Part shown: positions 1 to 7,385 of the stretch, one piece after another
Layout: every line of letters begins with the position of its first letter
How positions within the stretch are numbered: position 1 is the stretch's first letter
Assembly (NCBI RefSeq): GCF_021432385.1
Contig: NZ_JAEACT010000003.1
Location: 124,001 to 188,000 of the forward strand
Source: Clostridium hydrogenum
GTDB taxonomy: Bacteria; Bacillota; Clostridia; Clostridiales; Clostridiaceae
Direction of reading: 5' to 3'
DNA length: 64,000 bases
Notes under the pieces: model-generated
What the model saw: the letters and a program-made list of their open reading frames with translations, nothing else
What the model was told of the DNA's origin: nothing
Databases searched by the model: none
Program-made: the position numbers and the translations under genes

Positions 1-698
1 ATATTCAAATTATATGCTGGCCACGCCGAATATGTAGAACCAGAGGTCTTAAAATAGCCCGTCTTATATATAGTTCCGTCTACATTTTCAACAATCCATT
101 TATTTTTTTCATTTGGATAATATACAAACAACTTATCTTTATCAATCCAACTATAATTTGCTTGTTGGTCTTTATATTCTGTTTTAAAATCTGTAATTTC
201 TCCTGTAGCTAAATTTAATATCTTAACACTTCTACTAAAAAGCTTGCCAGAATTCAAATCCTTTTTCCATTCATCACTGCCTACTTTGGGCATATATTTC
301 GGTTCCACATAAATTACATATTTTTTATCAGGAGAAATCTTTATATCTCCCCAATCCGAAGTTACATTTTTGAAATCTCTTGTATTTCCCGTATTAATAT
401 TATAAATACTTAAATAGTAATTATAATATTTAAACTTTGGTGAATTTATATCCTGCTGTTCTCCCTTTTTATTTAAAGTTAAAATTTCATTATCGCTTAC
501 CCAGTCTAAAGCTTGATCAATTGATAAAGAATTAATCTTAAAGCTATCCGTTTTCGGTTGATTTTTTGCTGCCGAATAATTTAAAAGTAAAATATTATCT
601 TTATTAGCATTGGCCGATATTTTATTATACCCAACCCCTATGCTAGTACACAAAATAGCACCTACAATTATAATTCCTGCTGCTTTTTTATTTATCAT
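1..698 (-). CDS. Secreted or membrane-anchored beta-propeller-like protein (C-terminal part outside window)
   Basis: The frame runs off the left edge, so only the first 232 codons are visible. It opens with MINKKAAG and a hydrophobic stretch ending in SANA, a plausible signal peptide or anchor. The remainder is rich in Asp, Asn, Tyr and Trp and has blocks such as KISPDKKYVIYV and WIDKDKLFVYY that resemble TolB/WD40-type propeller blades. GGAGG lies 12 bases before the ATG at 698, slightly far. The gene follows the sensor kinase gene on the same strand with a 166-base gap, so it may be a partner or target of that system; this is inference and the family name is uncertain. Confidence 0.6.
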   Translation of the reverse strand, partial: MINKKAAGIIIVGAILCTSIGVGYNKISANANKDNILLLNYSAAKNQPKTDSFKINSLSIDQALDWVSDNEILTLNKKGEQQDINSPKFKYYNYYLSIYNINTGNTRDFKNVTSDWGDIKISPDKKYVIYVEPKYMPKVGSDEWKKDLNSGKLFSRSVKILNLATGEITDFKTEYKDQQANYSWIDKDKLFVYYPNEKNKWIVENVDGTIYKTGYFKTSGSTYSAWPAYNLN

Positions 699-864
699 AA
701 TACCGCTCTGCCTCCAATGTAAACTTATAGATAGACAACTTGAAACATTGAAATTACACATGCCAAGTTTATCCTTGGAAACTGGGATTTATCTTAGTCG
801 ACAGTTGATAATTTATCAGAATGAATTTGGCATTAGAAATTTTAATTTTTCAAATGGTTTATCT

Positions 865-2337
865 TTAATTAACATCCATCGGCAATACAACAGTAAATTT
901 TGATCCAACATCTACTTCGGAATCAACTAATATTCTGCCATTTTGCTTTTCAACCATTTTCTTCACAAATGCCAATCCAATTCCGCTACCACCAGTTTTC
1001 CTACTTCTATCATTCTTAATTCTATAAAAAGTTTTAAATATTTTATCAAAATCGCTACTTCCAATACCAATTCCGGTATCTTCCACTTCTATGTATACCT
1101 CTTTTTCATTTTGATATGTACATATGTTTATACTTCCATCTGGCTTGTTGTATTTAATTGCATTATCTATTAAATTAATTAATATGTGTCTAATCCCTTC
1201 TTCATCACATGTAATTACTAAATCCTCAAGTTCTGTAGTAAATTGAATATTACATTTTTTTATCTTCCCCATCATTCTTGAAGAAATTTGTTCAATTAAT
1301 AGCTTTAAATTAACTGGCTTTTTCTTTATCTCAAAATCATATTTTTCTAAAGATGATAACTTTAAAACATCATCAATCATATCACATAATCTATCACATT
1401 CTTTAGATGTATTTTCAGAAGCTTCATGGACAAAATTAGGATCATATTCATACATGAGCATTATATCTGCAGAGGCTTTTATAGATGTAAGAGGAGTTTT
1501 AAATTCATGTGTAACATTCCCTATAAATTCTTTCTGCTCCTTTCCAAGCCTTTCAAGTTTTTCAACAGCTTTAGTCAAATCATCTCTCTGCTTACTTAGG
1601 TTAATGATATTATTTTCTATGGTTTTGCTCATAAATTCAACACCACTGCTAAGAATGCCTAGCTCATCATTTCTTGTAACTTTTTTCATATTATTAAAAT
1701 CACCATTTTGAATATTCCCAACTGAATAAATTATTTTATTTATATCGTTAGTAAACGGAACTAGGTACAGCGCACCAAAAGTAATTCCAACTCCTAAAGA
1801 AATTAACCCTAACATTAAAAACAACATTTTTATTTTATTATAAAATTCATTACTTTCTTTAATTGAATACCTAAGCTTTAACACTGCAACTATAATATTA
1901 TTATATTTAATAGGTGAATAATAATATATGTTGTCCTTTTCTTCTTTATAAACTATTTTATTTTCCAAACAATATTTTATCATTTTATTATCATCTTTAT
2001 TTTTTATAGCTTTACTGTCATTTTCAATTGTATACATTAAATTTCCATTTATATCATAAATACTTGCTGGAATTGAATTTAACCATGATTTATCAAATAA
2101 ATCTGCATTATTCAAATGCAATTCCTTTTGTTTTTTCATATCCATATACTTAGATGAATTTAGTTCATTAGATAAATACTGTTCAAATAAATTTTTTTGA
2201 TTTAAAAGTATATCTTCATTCTTCATTTTTTGATAATTTTTAATTCCTCTAAGGACTAAAAAACTTAAAAGGACTATTACTAAAATTAGTAGCGAGGTTA
2301 TAAATGCTGTTAATTTAATTTTTATTCCCACTTTCAT
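865..2337 (-). CDS. Two-component sensor histidine kinase, membrane-bound
   Basis: 490-residue kinase. A first membrane segment lies near residues 8-30, an external sensor region follows, and a second membrane segment lies near 168-195 before a HAMP linker. The dimerisation/phosphorylation helix has the H-box VTHEFKTPLTS around residue 280. The catalytic domain shows the N box (NLIDNAIKYN), G1 (EDTGIGI) and G2 (GGSGIGLAFVKK). GGAG stands 9 bases before the ATG. Its first codons overlap the end of the response-regulator gene by 23 bases, so the two are translationally coupled and should work as a pair. The signal sensed cannot be read from the sequence. Confidence 0.93.
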   Translation of the reverse strand: MKVGIKIKLTAFITSLLILVIVLLSFLVLRGIKNYQKMKNEDILLNQKNLFEQYLSNELNSSKYMDMKKQKELHLNNADLFDKSWLNSIPASIYDINGNLMYTIENDSKAIKNKDDNKMIKYCLENKIVYKEEKDNIYYYSPIKYNNIIVAVLKLRYSIKESNEFYNKIKMLFLMLGLISLGVGITFGALYLVPFTNDINKIIYSVGNIQNGDFNNMKKVTRNDELGILSSGVEFMSKTIENNIINLSKQRDDLTKAVEKLERLGKEQKEFIGNVTHEFKTPLTSIKASADIMLMYEYDPNFVHEASENTSKECDRLCDMIDDVLKLSSLEKYDFEIKKKPVNLKLLIEQISSRMMGKIKKCNIQFTTELEDLVITCDEEGIRHILINLIDNAIKYNKPDGSINICTYQNEKEVYIEVEDTGIGIGSSDFDKIFKTFYRIKNDRSRKTGGSGIGLAFVKKMVEKQNGRILVDSEVDVGSKFTVVLPMDVN

Positions 2338-3019
2338 ATGGATTCACTCCTTTATAACCTACACCATGAATAGTTACTATCAACTTTTCATATTTATCGC
2401 CCAATTTTTTTCTTATTCTTTGGATATGTGTATCAACAGTTCTTGTACCTCCTATATACTCCATATTCCATACTAAATCAAGCAGCTTATCCCTTGAATA
2501 TACAACATTAATATTTGAAAGCAGCAAATATAGTAATTCAAATTCTTTTGCTGTAAATTCAATTTCCTTATTACCTATATTTACAACTCTTTGACTATAA
2601 TCAATTTTAAAATCATTTATTATTATAAGATCATCACCTGTTGAGCTTGCAGCTATCTTTTTGTATCTTCTAGAAAGTGATTTTACCCTTGCTATAACCT
2701 CTCTAATATCAAACGGCTTTGTTAAATAATCATCTGCTCCAAGCTCAAGTCCTAATATTTTATCTATAATATCATTTTTGGCTGTAAGCATTATTATTCC
2801 AACATTTTTATCTTCTATTTTTTTGCAAACATCGTATCCATTTATAATAGGGAGCATTAAGTCAAGTATAACTATATCGGGTTTAAAAATAGCAAACTTC
2901 TCCAAAGCTTCCCTACCATCATAGGCCTTTTCAGTTCGATAACCTTCCTTATTTAATGCGTAAGAAAGTACTTTTAAGATACTCTCTTCATCATCCACTA
3001 ACAATATTTTTTCTTCCAT
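2315..3019 (-). CDS. OmpR/PhoB-family response regulator
   Basis: 234 residues: an N-terminal receiver with the acidic pair D9-D10 and phosphoacceptor D53 in the context ILDLMLP, the conserved TAK and KPF motifs, then a C-terminal winged-helix DNA-binding domain (RTVDTHIQRIRKKLG, VHGVGYKG-like ending). It is the first gene of the kinase pair and overlaps it. In this family phosphorylation by the partner kinase drives dimerisation and binding to direct repeats upstream of target genes. The targets are unknown; the downstream secreted propeller-like gene is one candidate. Confidence 0.94.
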   Translation of the reverse strand: MEEKILLVDDEESILKVLSYALNKEGYRTEKAYDGREALEKFAIFKPDIVILDLMLPIINGYDVCKKIEDKNVGIIMLTAKNDIIDKILGLELGADDYLTKPFDIREVIARVKSLSRRYKKIAASSTGDDLIIINDFKIDYSQRVVNIGNKEIEFTAKEFELLYLLLSNINVVYSRDKLLDLVWNMEYIGGTRTVDTHIQRIRKKLGDKYEKLIVTIHGVGYKGVNPYESGNKN

Positions 3020-3196
3020 AAACGCACCTCAAATTTAATATATTAAGTAGCCAATTAGATATTTACTAATTTATACAACCTTATTAATAATTATAACAAT
3101 TGTAGTATATATTTCAATAAAATTTAGTATATATTGTTCATTTTTCATGTATATGCATCCTCGTACAAAAAAATTTAATTTTTTTAAAAAAACTTC

Positions 3197-3225
3197 TTGC
3201 CTTTTTTTTAAAGGTAGTATATAAT
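3197..3225 (+). promoter_or_regulatory. Probable vegetative promoter of tRNA-Trp
   Basis: TTGCCT at 3197-3202 and TATAAT at 3220-3225 are separated by exactly 17 bases, close to the housekeeping sigma consensus. The tRNA begins 13 bases after the -10 element. Confidence 0.75.
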
Positions 3226-3238
3226 ATATATTGTTCGA

Positions 3239-3313
3239 AGGGGTATGGCTCAACGGTAGAGTAGTGGTCTCCAAAACCATTGGTTGTGGGTTCAAATCCT
3301 ACTGCCCCTGCCA
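3239..3313 (+). tRNA. trnW: tRNA-Trp (anticodon CCA)
   Basis: 75-base cloverleaf. The acceptor stem AGGGGTA pairs with TGCCCCT, the anticodon loop reads CTCCAAA with anticodon CCA, the T arm has GTTCAAATCC, and the 3' CCA is encoded. It stands alone with its own promoter and terminator. Confidence 0.97.
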
Positions 3314-3316
3314 AAT

Positions 3317-3350
3317 AAAAAGGTACTAGTTTATTAACTAGTACCTTTTT
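3317..3350 (+). terminator. Intrinsic terminator of tRNA-Trp
   Basis: A perfect 14-bp stem (AAAAAGGTACTAGT and its complement) with a six-base loop ends in a run of T, three bases after the tRNA CCA. Because both arms are A/T-flanked it could also stop leftward transcription from the cheX genes. Confidence 0.9.
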
Positions 3351-3486
3351 ATTTGCTATTTTCCATAAACATTGTAAACCACTGCAAATACGAAACAAGA
3401 GCATTTACAGACTATTTAAATAACATCTTAGATTTATTGATATTATTTAATGTTCCACAATGCTCTTACTTTGCAATAATTATTTA

Positions 3487-3954
3487 TTATGCTAATACTT
3501 TATCTATTGCTATATTAATTTCAAATGGTAAATCCTCAATTAACATTTCAACACAAATAACCTTAGCTGTACTTGCTGTAGCTGTAAAATCTCCATACAT
3601 TAAAGTTGGTGTTGATATATCTATGCTTATTCCTTCTTCTGAAAAAACAGTAGAAGCATTTGCCGTAAGCATATTAGTAAGCTCAGAAATAGCACTTTGC
3701 GCCATTTCATCTAGCTCCTCAACAGGCATTCCCATCATCATTGAAGATGCAATTTTTTTTGCACATTCAACAGTAGTTCCATAAATTATATTACCTTTAA
3801 TGTCGCCAACAACTCCGACATTTATTAATACCCCTTGGCTCTTTATAAATTTACTTTTAACAGATAATTTACCTTTTTTTATGTTTTGAATTCCCAGTTG
3901 AGGCATTATATTTGTAAGAGAGGCAAAAAACGGATTTATATATTTGACATCCAT
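3487..3954 (-). CDS. cheX: CheX-family chemotaxis phosphatase
   Basis: 155 residues with the CheC/CheX/FliY alpha-beta fold signature: one long helix with the catalytic ExxN pattern (SAISELTNMLTANA), followed by a glycine-rich strand and repeated hydrophobic strands. Members remove phosphate from phospho-CheY-like receivers. GGAGG lies upstream and the start overlaps the end of the preceding receiver-CheX fusion gene by 19 bases, so the two proteins are made together and may act on the same receiver. No other chemotaxis genes are nearby, so the pathway served is open. Confidence 0.82.
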   Translation of the reverse strand: MDVKYINPFFASLTNIMPQLGIQNIKKGKLSVKSKFIKSQGVLINVGVVGDIKGNIIYGTTVECAKKIASSMMMGMPVEELDEMAQSAISELTNMLTANASTVFSEEGISIDISTPTLMYGDFTATASTAKVICVEMLIEDLPFEINIAIDKVLA

Positions 3955-4811
3955 TCTCCTGACCTCCTTTGAAATCCTATGCTCATATAAATTTCTCCAA
4001 AATTTGTTTTGGCCATAGCCCCTTTAACACTTTCTAATTCTGGTTTAGATATTGTAAGCGATTCACCATGGAATATTGTTGGTGGTGCTACTCTAAATCC
4101 AAAGAGTTTATTCTTTTTATTGATTACAGAACATGCATTTCCCGCAATTATATTAGATATTTCTCCAATCACATTAAGCATTTCTTGAGAATCTTTAGGT
4201 TCTCTTTTTAATAAATGATTTGAAAGCTTTAATGCAGTATCATGCGAAATATCAATTAATAGCCTTCCAGAGTACTTTCCTATTATACCCATAACAACCG
4301 AAATTCCTTTTGACACTATTTCAGTAGTTGGACTTACTTCTGCTGAAAATTCAGGTATTGATTTTGTAAATTTATTAAAAGCGTCCTTAAAACTTTCTTG
4401 AAATACTGAATAATATAATTTATCTAAATCTTTATATAATTCCTCATCGCTCATTATTCTATTAATAATTAATGAAAGCTCTTCTTTATCAACGGGCTTT
4501 TGAATATAGCCAGATAAATGATTTTTCTTTGCTTTTCTTACAATTTCTTCATCCATCATAGAGCTTACTATTATAACATTTATTTTAGAATCAATTTTAT
4601 GAATCGCTCTAGTGCATTCAAACCCATCTGTATCCGGCATAGTCATATCCATAGTTACTATATCTGGTCTTAACTTATCAATTACTTCAATAGTACTCTC
4701 AAGAGAATTAGCATCCCCCACAACCTCAAAACCACATTCGGTAAGCATATCACTCAATAATGTTACAGAAAATGGTGAATCGTCAACTACTACTACTCTT
4801 ATTTTTTTCAT
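3936..4811 (-). CDS. Fusion of a CheY-like receiver to a CheX-type phosphatase domain
   Basis: 291 residues. Residues 1-120 form a receiver with acidic pair D10-D11, phosphoacceptor D55 (TMDMTMPDTDG) and a KPVD motif. The C-terminal part (about 140-290) is CheX-like, with an ExxN helix (VIGEISNIIAGNACS) that matches the catalytic pattern. A protein holding both a phosphoacceptor and a phosphatase that acts on such acceptors could switch itself off or act on a separate CheY. It precedes and overlaps the standalone cheX gene. The ATG at 4811 follows an AAGGTTGGTGT ribosome site. Confidence 0.85.
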   Translation of the reverse strand: MKKIRVVVVDDSPFSVTLLSDMLTECGFEVVGDANSLESTIEVIDKLRPDIVTMDMTMPDTDGFECTRAIHKIDSKINVIIVSSMMDEEIVRKAKKNHLSGYIQKPVDKEELSLIINRIMSDEELYKDLDKLYYSVFQESFKDAFNKFTKSIPEFSAEVSPTTEIVSKGISVVMGIIGKYSGRLLIDISHDTALKLSNHLLKREPKDSQEMLNVIGEISNIIAGNACSVINKKNKLFGFRVAPPTIFHGESLTISKPELESVKGAMAKTNFGEIYMSIGFQRRSGEWMSNI

Positions 4812-4950
4812 ATGTACACCAACCTTTCACTAATAAAAATACTATATATTAATTTTACACTATTTATAATATTTTCACAAATCTTATTATTCAAAATTAG
4901 ACACAAATATATAAATTTTATTTATTTTTTAGTTCTCTAATATTATGAGG

Positions 4951-5040
4951 ATGTAAAAAAAGGTATTTTGTAGTTTTTACTATACCTCACATAAAACATT
5001 ATGAGCTTTTCATAAAAAAAAATACCTATATTTTTTACAT
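4951..5040. repeat. Imperfect inverted repeat (hairpin) in a 546-base intergenic gap
   Basis: Arms of about 20 bases (ATGTAAAAAAAGGTATTTT and AAATACCTATATTTTTTACA) enclose roughly 50 bases. A run of A/T at the arms makes a terminator role possible, but it lies upstream, not downstream, of the leftward receiver-CheX gene. With the two family C units and the hairpin at 5263 it accounts for most of the gap 4812-5358. Confidence 0.45.
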
Positions 5041-5054
5041 GCTCCTATAGATAA

Positions 5055-5152
5055 AGATAAACCACCTCGAAACTTAAAATTCATTTGTACCAAAATGCCG
5101 TCTTCTAGGCATTATGGTTCACATGAATTTTAATAGTTGAGCTGGTATATCT
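5055..5152 (+). repeat. Family C palindromic element, copy 1
   Basis: About 98 bases forming one long interrupted hairpin: it begins AGATAAACCACCTCGAAAC, turns around at ATGCCGTCTTCTAGGCAT and ends TTGAGCTGGTATATCT. Near-identical units recur at 5157, 6042, 43368 and 50551 in both orientations. It has no reading frame. Confidence 0.85.
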
Positions 5153-5156
5153 ATAA

Positions 5157-5254
5157 AGATAAACCACCTCGAAACTTAAAATTTATTTGTACCAAAATGC
5201 CATCTTCTGGGCATTTTGGTTCACATGAATTTTAATAGTTGAAATGTTTTATCT
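5157..5254 (+). repeat. Family C palindromic element, copy 2 (tandem with copy 1)
   Basis: Same orientation as copy 1 and only four bases after it. The apex reads ATGCCATCTTCTGGGCAT; changes in the two arms are partly compensating, which suggests the pairing itself is retained. Confidence 0.85.
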
Positions 5255-5262
5255 ATAAAACA

Positions 5263-5319
5263 AAACTATACTTGAAACATATCAAATAAAAAAGCAATGT
5301 CTGCAAACAAGTATAGTTT
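5263..5319 (-). terminator. Bidirectional hairpin downstream of the CBS-ACT gene
   Basis: Perfect 12-bp arms (AAACTATACTTG and its complement) around a loop of 33 bases, with A/T-rich tails on both sides. Its position 39 bases after the stop codon at 5359 fits a terminator, although the loop is long. Confidence 0.55.
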
Positions 5320-5358
5320 AATTTTTCAATATTTTCTTAAAATGTTTTGTATAATTTA

Positions 5359-5982
5359 TTAATCTTGGACTTGAAAACCAGCTTTCTTTATTTCTTTAAC
5401 TATTTTATCAAAGTCTTCTGAAACCAATCTTACAACTATTTCTTTTACATCAATAGCAGTTTTAGGGTCTATTACAACAAAACTTAATATGTCACCATTA
5501 TTTTCGGATATTATTCTTGAAATTTTAGAAATTTGACCAGGAATATCAAAAGCTACTACTGATAGTTTTTCACCTTTGTTAACCCCAAATATCTCGTTAA
5601 ATTGATGAAATACTGCATGATGCGTAACTATACCATTAAATGAATCATATTTCCCTATAATCGGAACAAACGGTATATGTTTATGTTCCAAATATGATAC
5701 AACTTGTTCAACTCCATCCCACGGAGAAGCAATTGGTAAGTCACTTTTCATTAATTCTTCAACTTTGAAATCTGAAATAAGACTCTTTTTATCGATATTT
5801 TTTTCAAATTGAAAACTAAAAATAATTTCCTTTGAAATATACCCATAATATTTATCATCATCAATAACTGGTATTGATAATAAATTATTTTTGTTAATAA
5901 CCTCCAAAGCTTTGCTAATTAAATCAGTAGGTTTAACAGTTAATAATTCTGATTTGTGTGTAATAAGATTACTAATTAACAT
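5359..5982 (-). CDS. CBS-pair and ACT domain protein (AcuB-like)
   Basis: 207 residues: two CBS motifs (about 8-60 and 75-130, the first with LISKALEVINKNNLLSIPVID) followed by an ACT-type domain (about 143-205, starting near VVAFDIPGQISKISRII). CBS pairs usually bind adenine nucleotides and ACT domains usually bind amino acids, so the protein probably senses small molecules. This three-part architecture is that of the AcuB family, linked with acetoin metabolism in bacilli; no acetoin genes are nearby, so that role is not supported here. Start chosen for the AAGGGGGC ribosome site ten bases before the ATG. Confidence 0.8.
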   Translation of the reverse strand: MLISNLITHKSELLTVKPTDLISKALEVINKNNLLSIPVIDDDKYYGYISKEIIFSFQFEKNIDKKSLISDFKVEELMKSDLPIASPWDGVEQVVSYLEHKHIPFVPIIGKYDSFNGIVTHHAVFHQFNEIFGVNKGEKLSVVAFDIPGQISKISRIISENNGDILSFVVIDPKTAIDVKEIVVRLVSEDFDKIVKEIKKAGFQVQD

Positions 5983-6041
5983 TGAATTATGCCCCCTTCA
6001 ATTATTAAAAACAAACAATTTAAATTGTTTATCTCTATAAT

Positions 6042-6139
6042 AGATAAACCATTTCAACTACCAAAATCAATTTGCATCATGATGCCAAGAAACCGGCATT
6101 TTGGTACAAATAAATTTTAAGTTTCACAATGGTATATCT
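6042..6139 (-). repeat. Family C palindromic element, copy 3 (inverted)
   Basis: Starts AGATAAACCATTTCAAC, has its apex at ATGCCAAGAAACCGGCAT and ends CACAATGGTATATCT. Relative to copies 1 and 2 it is inverted, so together they flank the CBS-ACT gene. A short palindrome AAACAATTTAAATTGTTT precedes it. Confidence 0.8.
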
Positions 6140-6197
6140 TTAAATATATTTATTTAATTATTTTATATAAATATACCTAGTTAACTATTTATTTAAA

Positions 6198-6250
6198 GTG
6201 TACATGGTACAGTGAAAGTTGATTTTTCTACGCTGGCGCAAAAAAATCTA
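6198..6250 (+). repeat. Probable remnant of one end of a family A element
   Basis: GGTACAGTGAAAGTTGATTT followed by TTCTACGCTGGCGC and a run of A matches the inner end of the family A terminal repeat plus its first hairpin (compare AGTACAGTGAAGGATGATTT). It ends directly before the stop codon of the lipoprotein gene at 6252 and may act as its terminator. Confidence 0.5.
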
Positions 6251-6251
6251 A

Positions 6252-7172
6252 TTACTTACTTATAAATTTATTTATTGAATTTATATTATTTTTCATCATA
6301 CTTATGAAACTACCATTTTTATAGTATACGTCAAACTTTAATGGTTTCATACCATACTTGTCAATTATTTTCTTACTATTTTGTAATTCTAAATCATCAC
6401 TATAAACAAAAAATATTTTTTTATCATCGCTCACCTTTTTTTCCATAGTTGAATCGAACGATGAATCATTAAGTTCATCATATTTAACATTTTTCAAATC
6501 ATAGTAACTAAAAAAATAATCATATTTAAAATCAGTAGTTACAAAAGTATAACCATTTAATTTAGTTAATGCTGCTTTTAAGTCATTATCAATAATTTTA
6601 ACATTGTTTATAGAATTTTTAAATCTATTTTCATAAAAATTTCTACTCTTAGGATCCTTTTCTTCAAGTGCATTTTTTATATTTAGAATCATTATTTTGT
6701 AATTATCAATATTAGTCCAATAGTATGGATTTTTATCTATAGTTTCATCACCATATGTAATTTTTTTATCAAGAGAAATTATCTTCGTTCCCCTTGAAGC
6801 ATCTATTACCCCAACTTTACTAACATCCAACTTATTTACAAACCCAGCAATCCACGGTTCAAAATCTGCACCTGAATATATAAATAAATCATATTTACTT
6901 ATATTATTTAAACTATCTGATGTGTATTTAAATTGTTTTATATCATTATCATCTTTAAACATAAATTGAACATTATCTTTATCTCCAACTAAATCATTAA
7001 CTATATTATAAAGATATCTATTTGTAACCATTATATCCAAACTTATGCCACTTGTTTTGTTATCACTATTTTGCTCTTTCGGAATATTTAAATTTGCTCT
7101 TTGGCTGTCTTTACATCCACTTAAGCTAAATGAAAGGAGAACTATAATAACAAAAGCTAAAATTTTCTTCAT
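6252..7172 (-). CDS. ZnuA/TroA-like lipoprotein without the canonical metal-binding histidines
   Basis: 306 residues. A lipobox LSLSGC puts the mature N-terminus at Cys20, so the protein is anchored outside the membrane. The fold follows cluster A-I metal-binding proteins: a VTNRYLYNIVNDLVGDK start, SKYDLFIYSGADFEPW, then the long helix and the C-terminal lobe. The usual ligands are missing: the first His region reads DDNDIKQFKY, the HxHxW region reads DKNPYYWTNID, and the third reads TTDFKYDYFFSYY. It may bind another ligand or have become a regulator. No permease or ATPase adjoins it; znuC and znuB lie 40 kb away. Confidence 0.78.
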   Translation of the reverse strand: MKKILAFVIIVLLSFSLSGCKDSQRANLNIPKEQNSDNKTSGISLDIMVTNRYLYNIVNDLVGDKDNVQFMFKDDNDIKQFKYTSDSLNNISKYDLFIYSGADFEPWIAGFVNKLDVSKVGVIDASRGTKIISLDKKITYGDETIDKNPYYWTNIDNYKIMILNIKNALEEKDPKSRNFYENRFKNSINNVKIIDNDLKAALTKLNGYTFVTTDFKYDYFFSYYDLKNVKYDELNDSSFDSTMEKKVSDDKKIFFVYSDDLELQNSKKIIDKYGMKPLKFDVYYKNGSFISMMKNNINSINKFISK

Positions 7173-7205
7173 TGTTATTCACCCCAAATTAAATTTGACT
7201 AAAGT

Positions 7206-7246
7206 AAACCATTTTAAATCATATATAGATTAAATTATAATGGTTT
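7206..7246. promoter_or_regulatory. Possible operator palindrome at the lipoprotein promoter
   Basis: AAACCATT and AATGGTTT face each other across about 25 A/T bases. The palindrome begins one base after the -10 element of the predicted promoter and so spans the expected start of transcription, a usual place for a repressor site. The regulator is unknown; a metal-responsive repressor would be the natural guess from the gene. Confidence 0.4.
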
Positions 7247-7247
7247 C

Positions 7248-7275
7248 ATTATATTATACACATAAATAACGTCAA
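7248..7275 (-). promoter_or_regulatory. Probable promoter of the ZnuA-like lipoprotein gene
   Basis: Reading leftwards, TTGACG (7275-7270) and TATAAT (7253-7248) are 16 bases apart. The lipoprotein ATG lies about 75 bases downstream, preceded by GGGGTG. Confidence 0.6.
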
Positions 7276-7385
7276 TCTACAACAAGTATAGAATAATTTT
7301 TTACATAAAATAAGTTTTTCTCATTTTATAATTAACACAAATATGTTAAAATGAAAAAAGTGTAACTACATTATGGAGGATAACT

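Noticed and set aside
3071..3404. Leftward open frames over tRNA-Trp
   Set aside because: They cross a clear tRNA with its promoter and terminator on the other strand.
3388..3476. Inverted repeat AGAGCATT..AATGCTCT downstream of cheX as another mobile element
   Set aside because: The long middle has no relative here apart from a vague likeness to 59220-59280; too weak to name a family.
5055..5254. Tandem repeats considered as a small CRISPR array
   Set aside because: The two units are 98 bases, palindromic along their whole length, with only four bases between them and no spacers; no cas gene is near.
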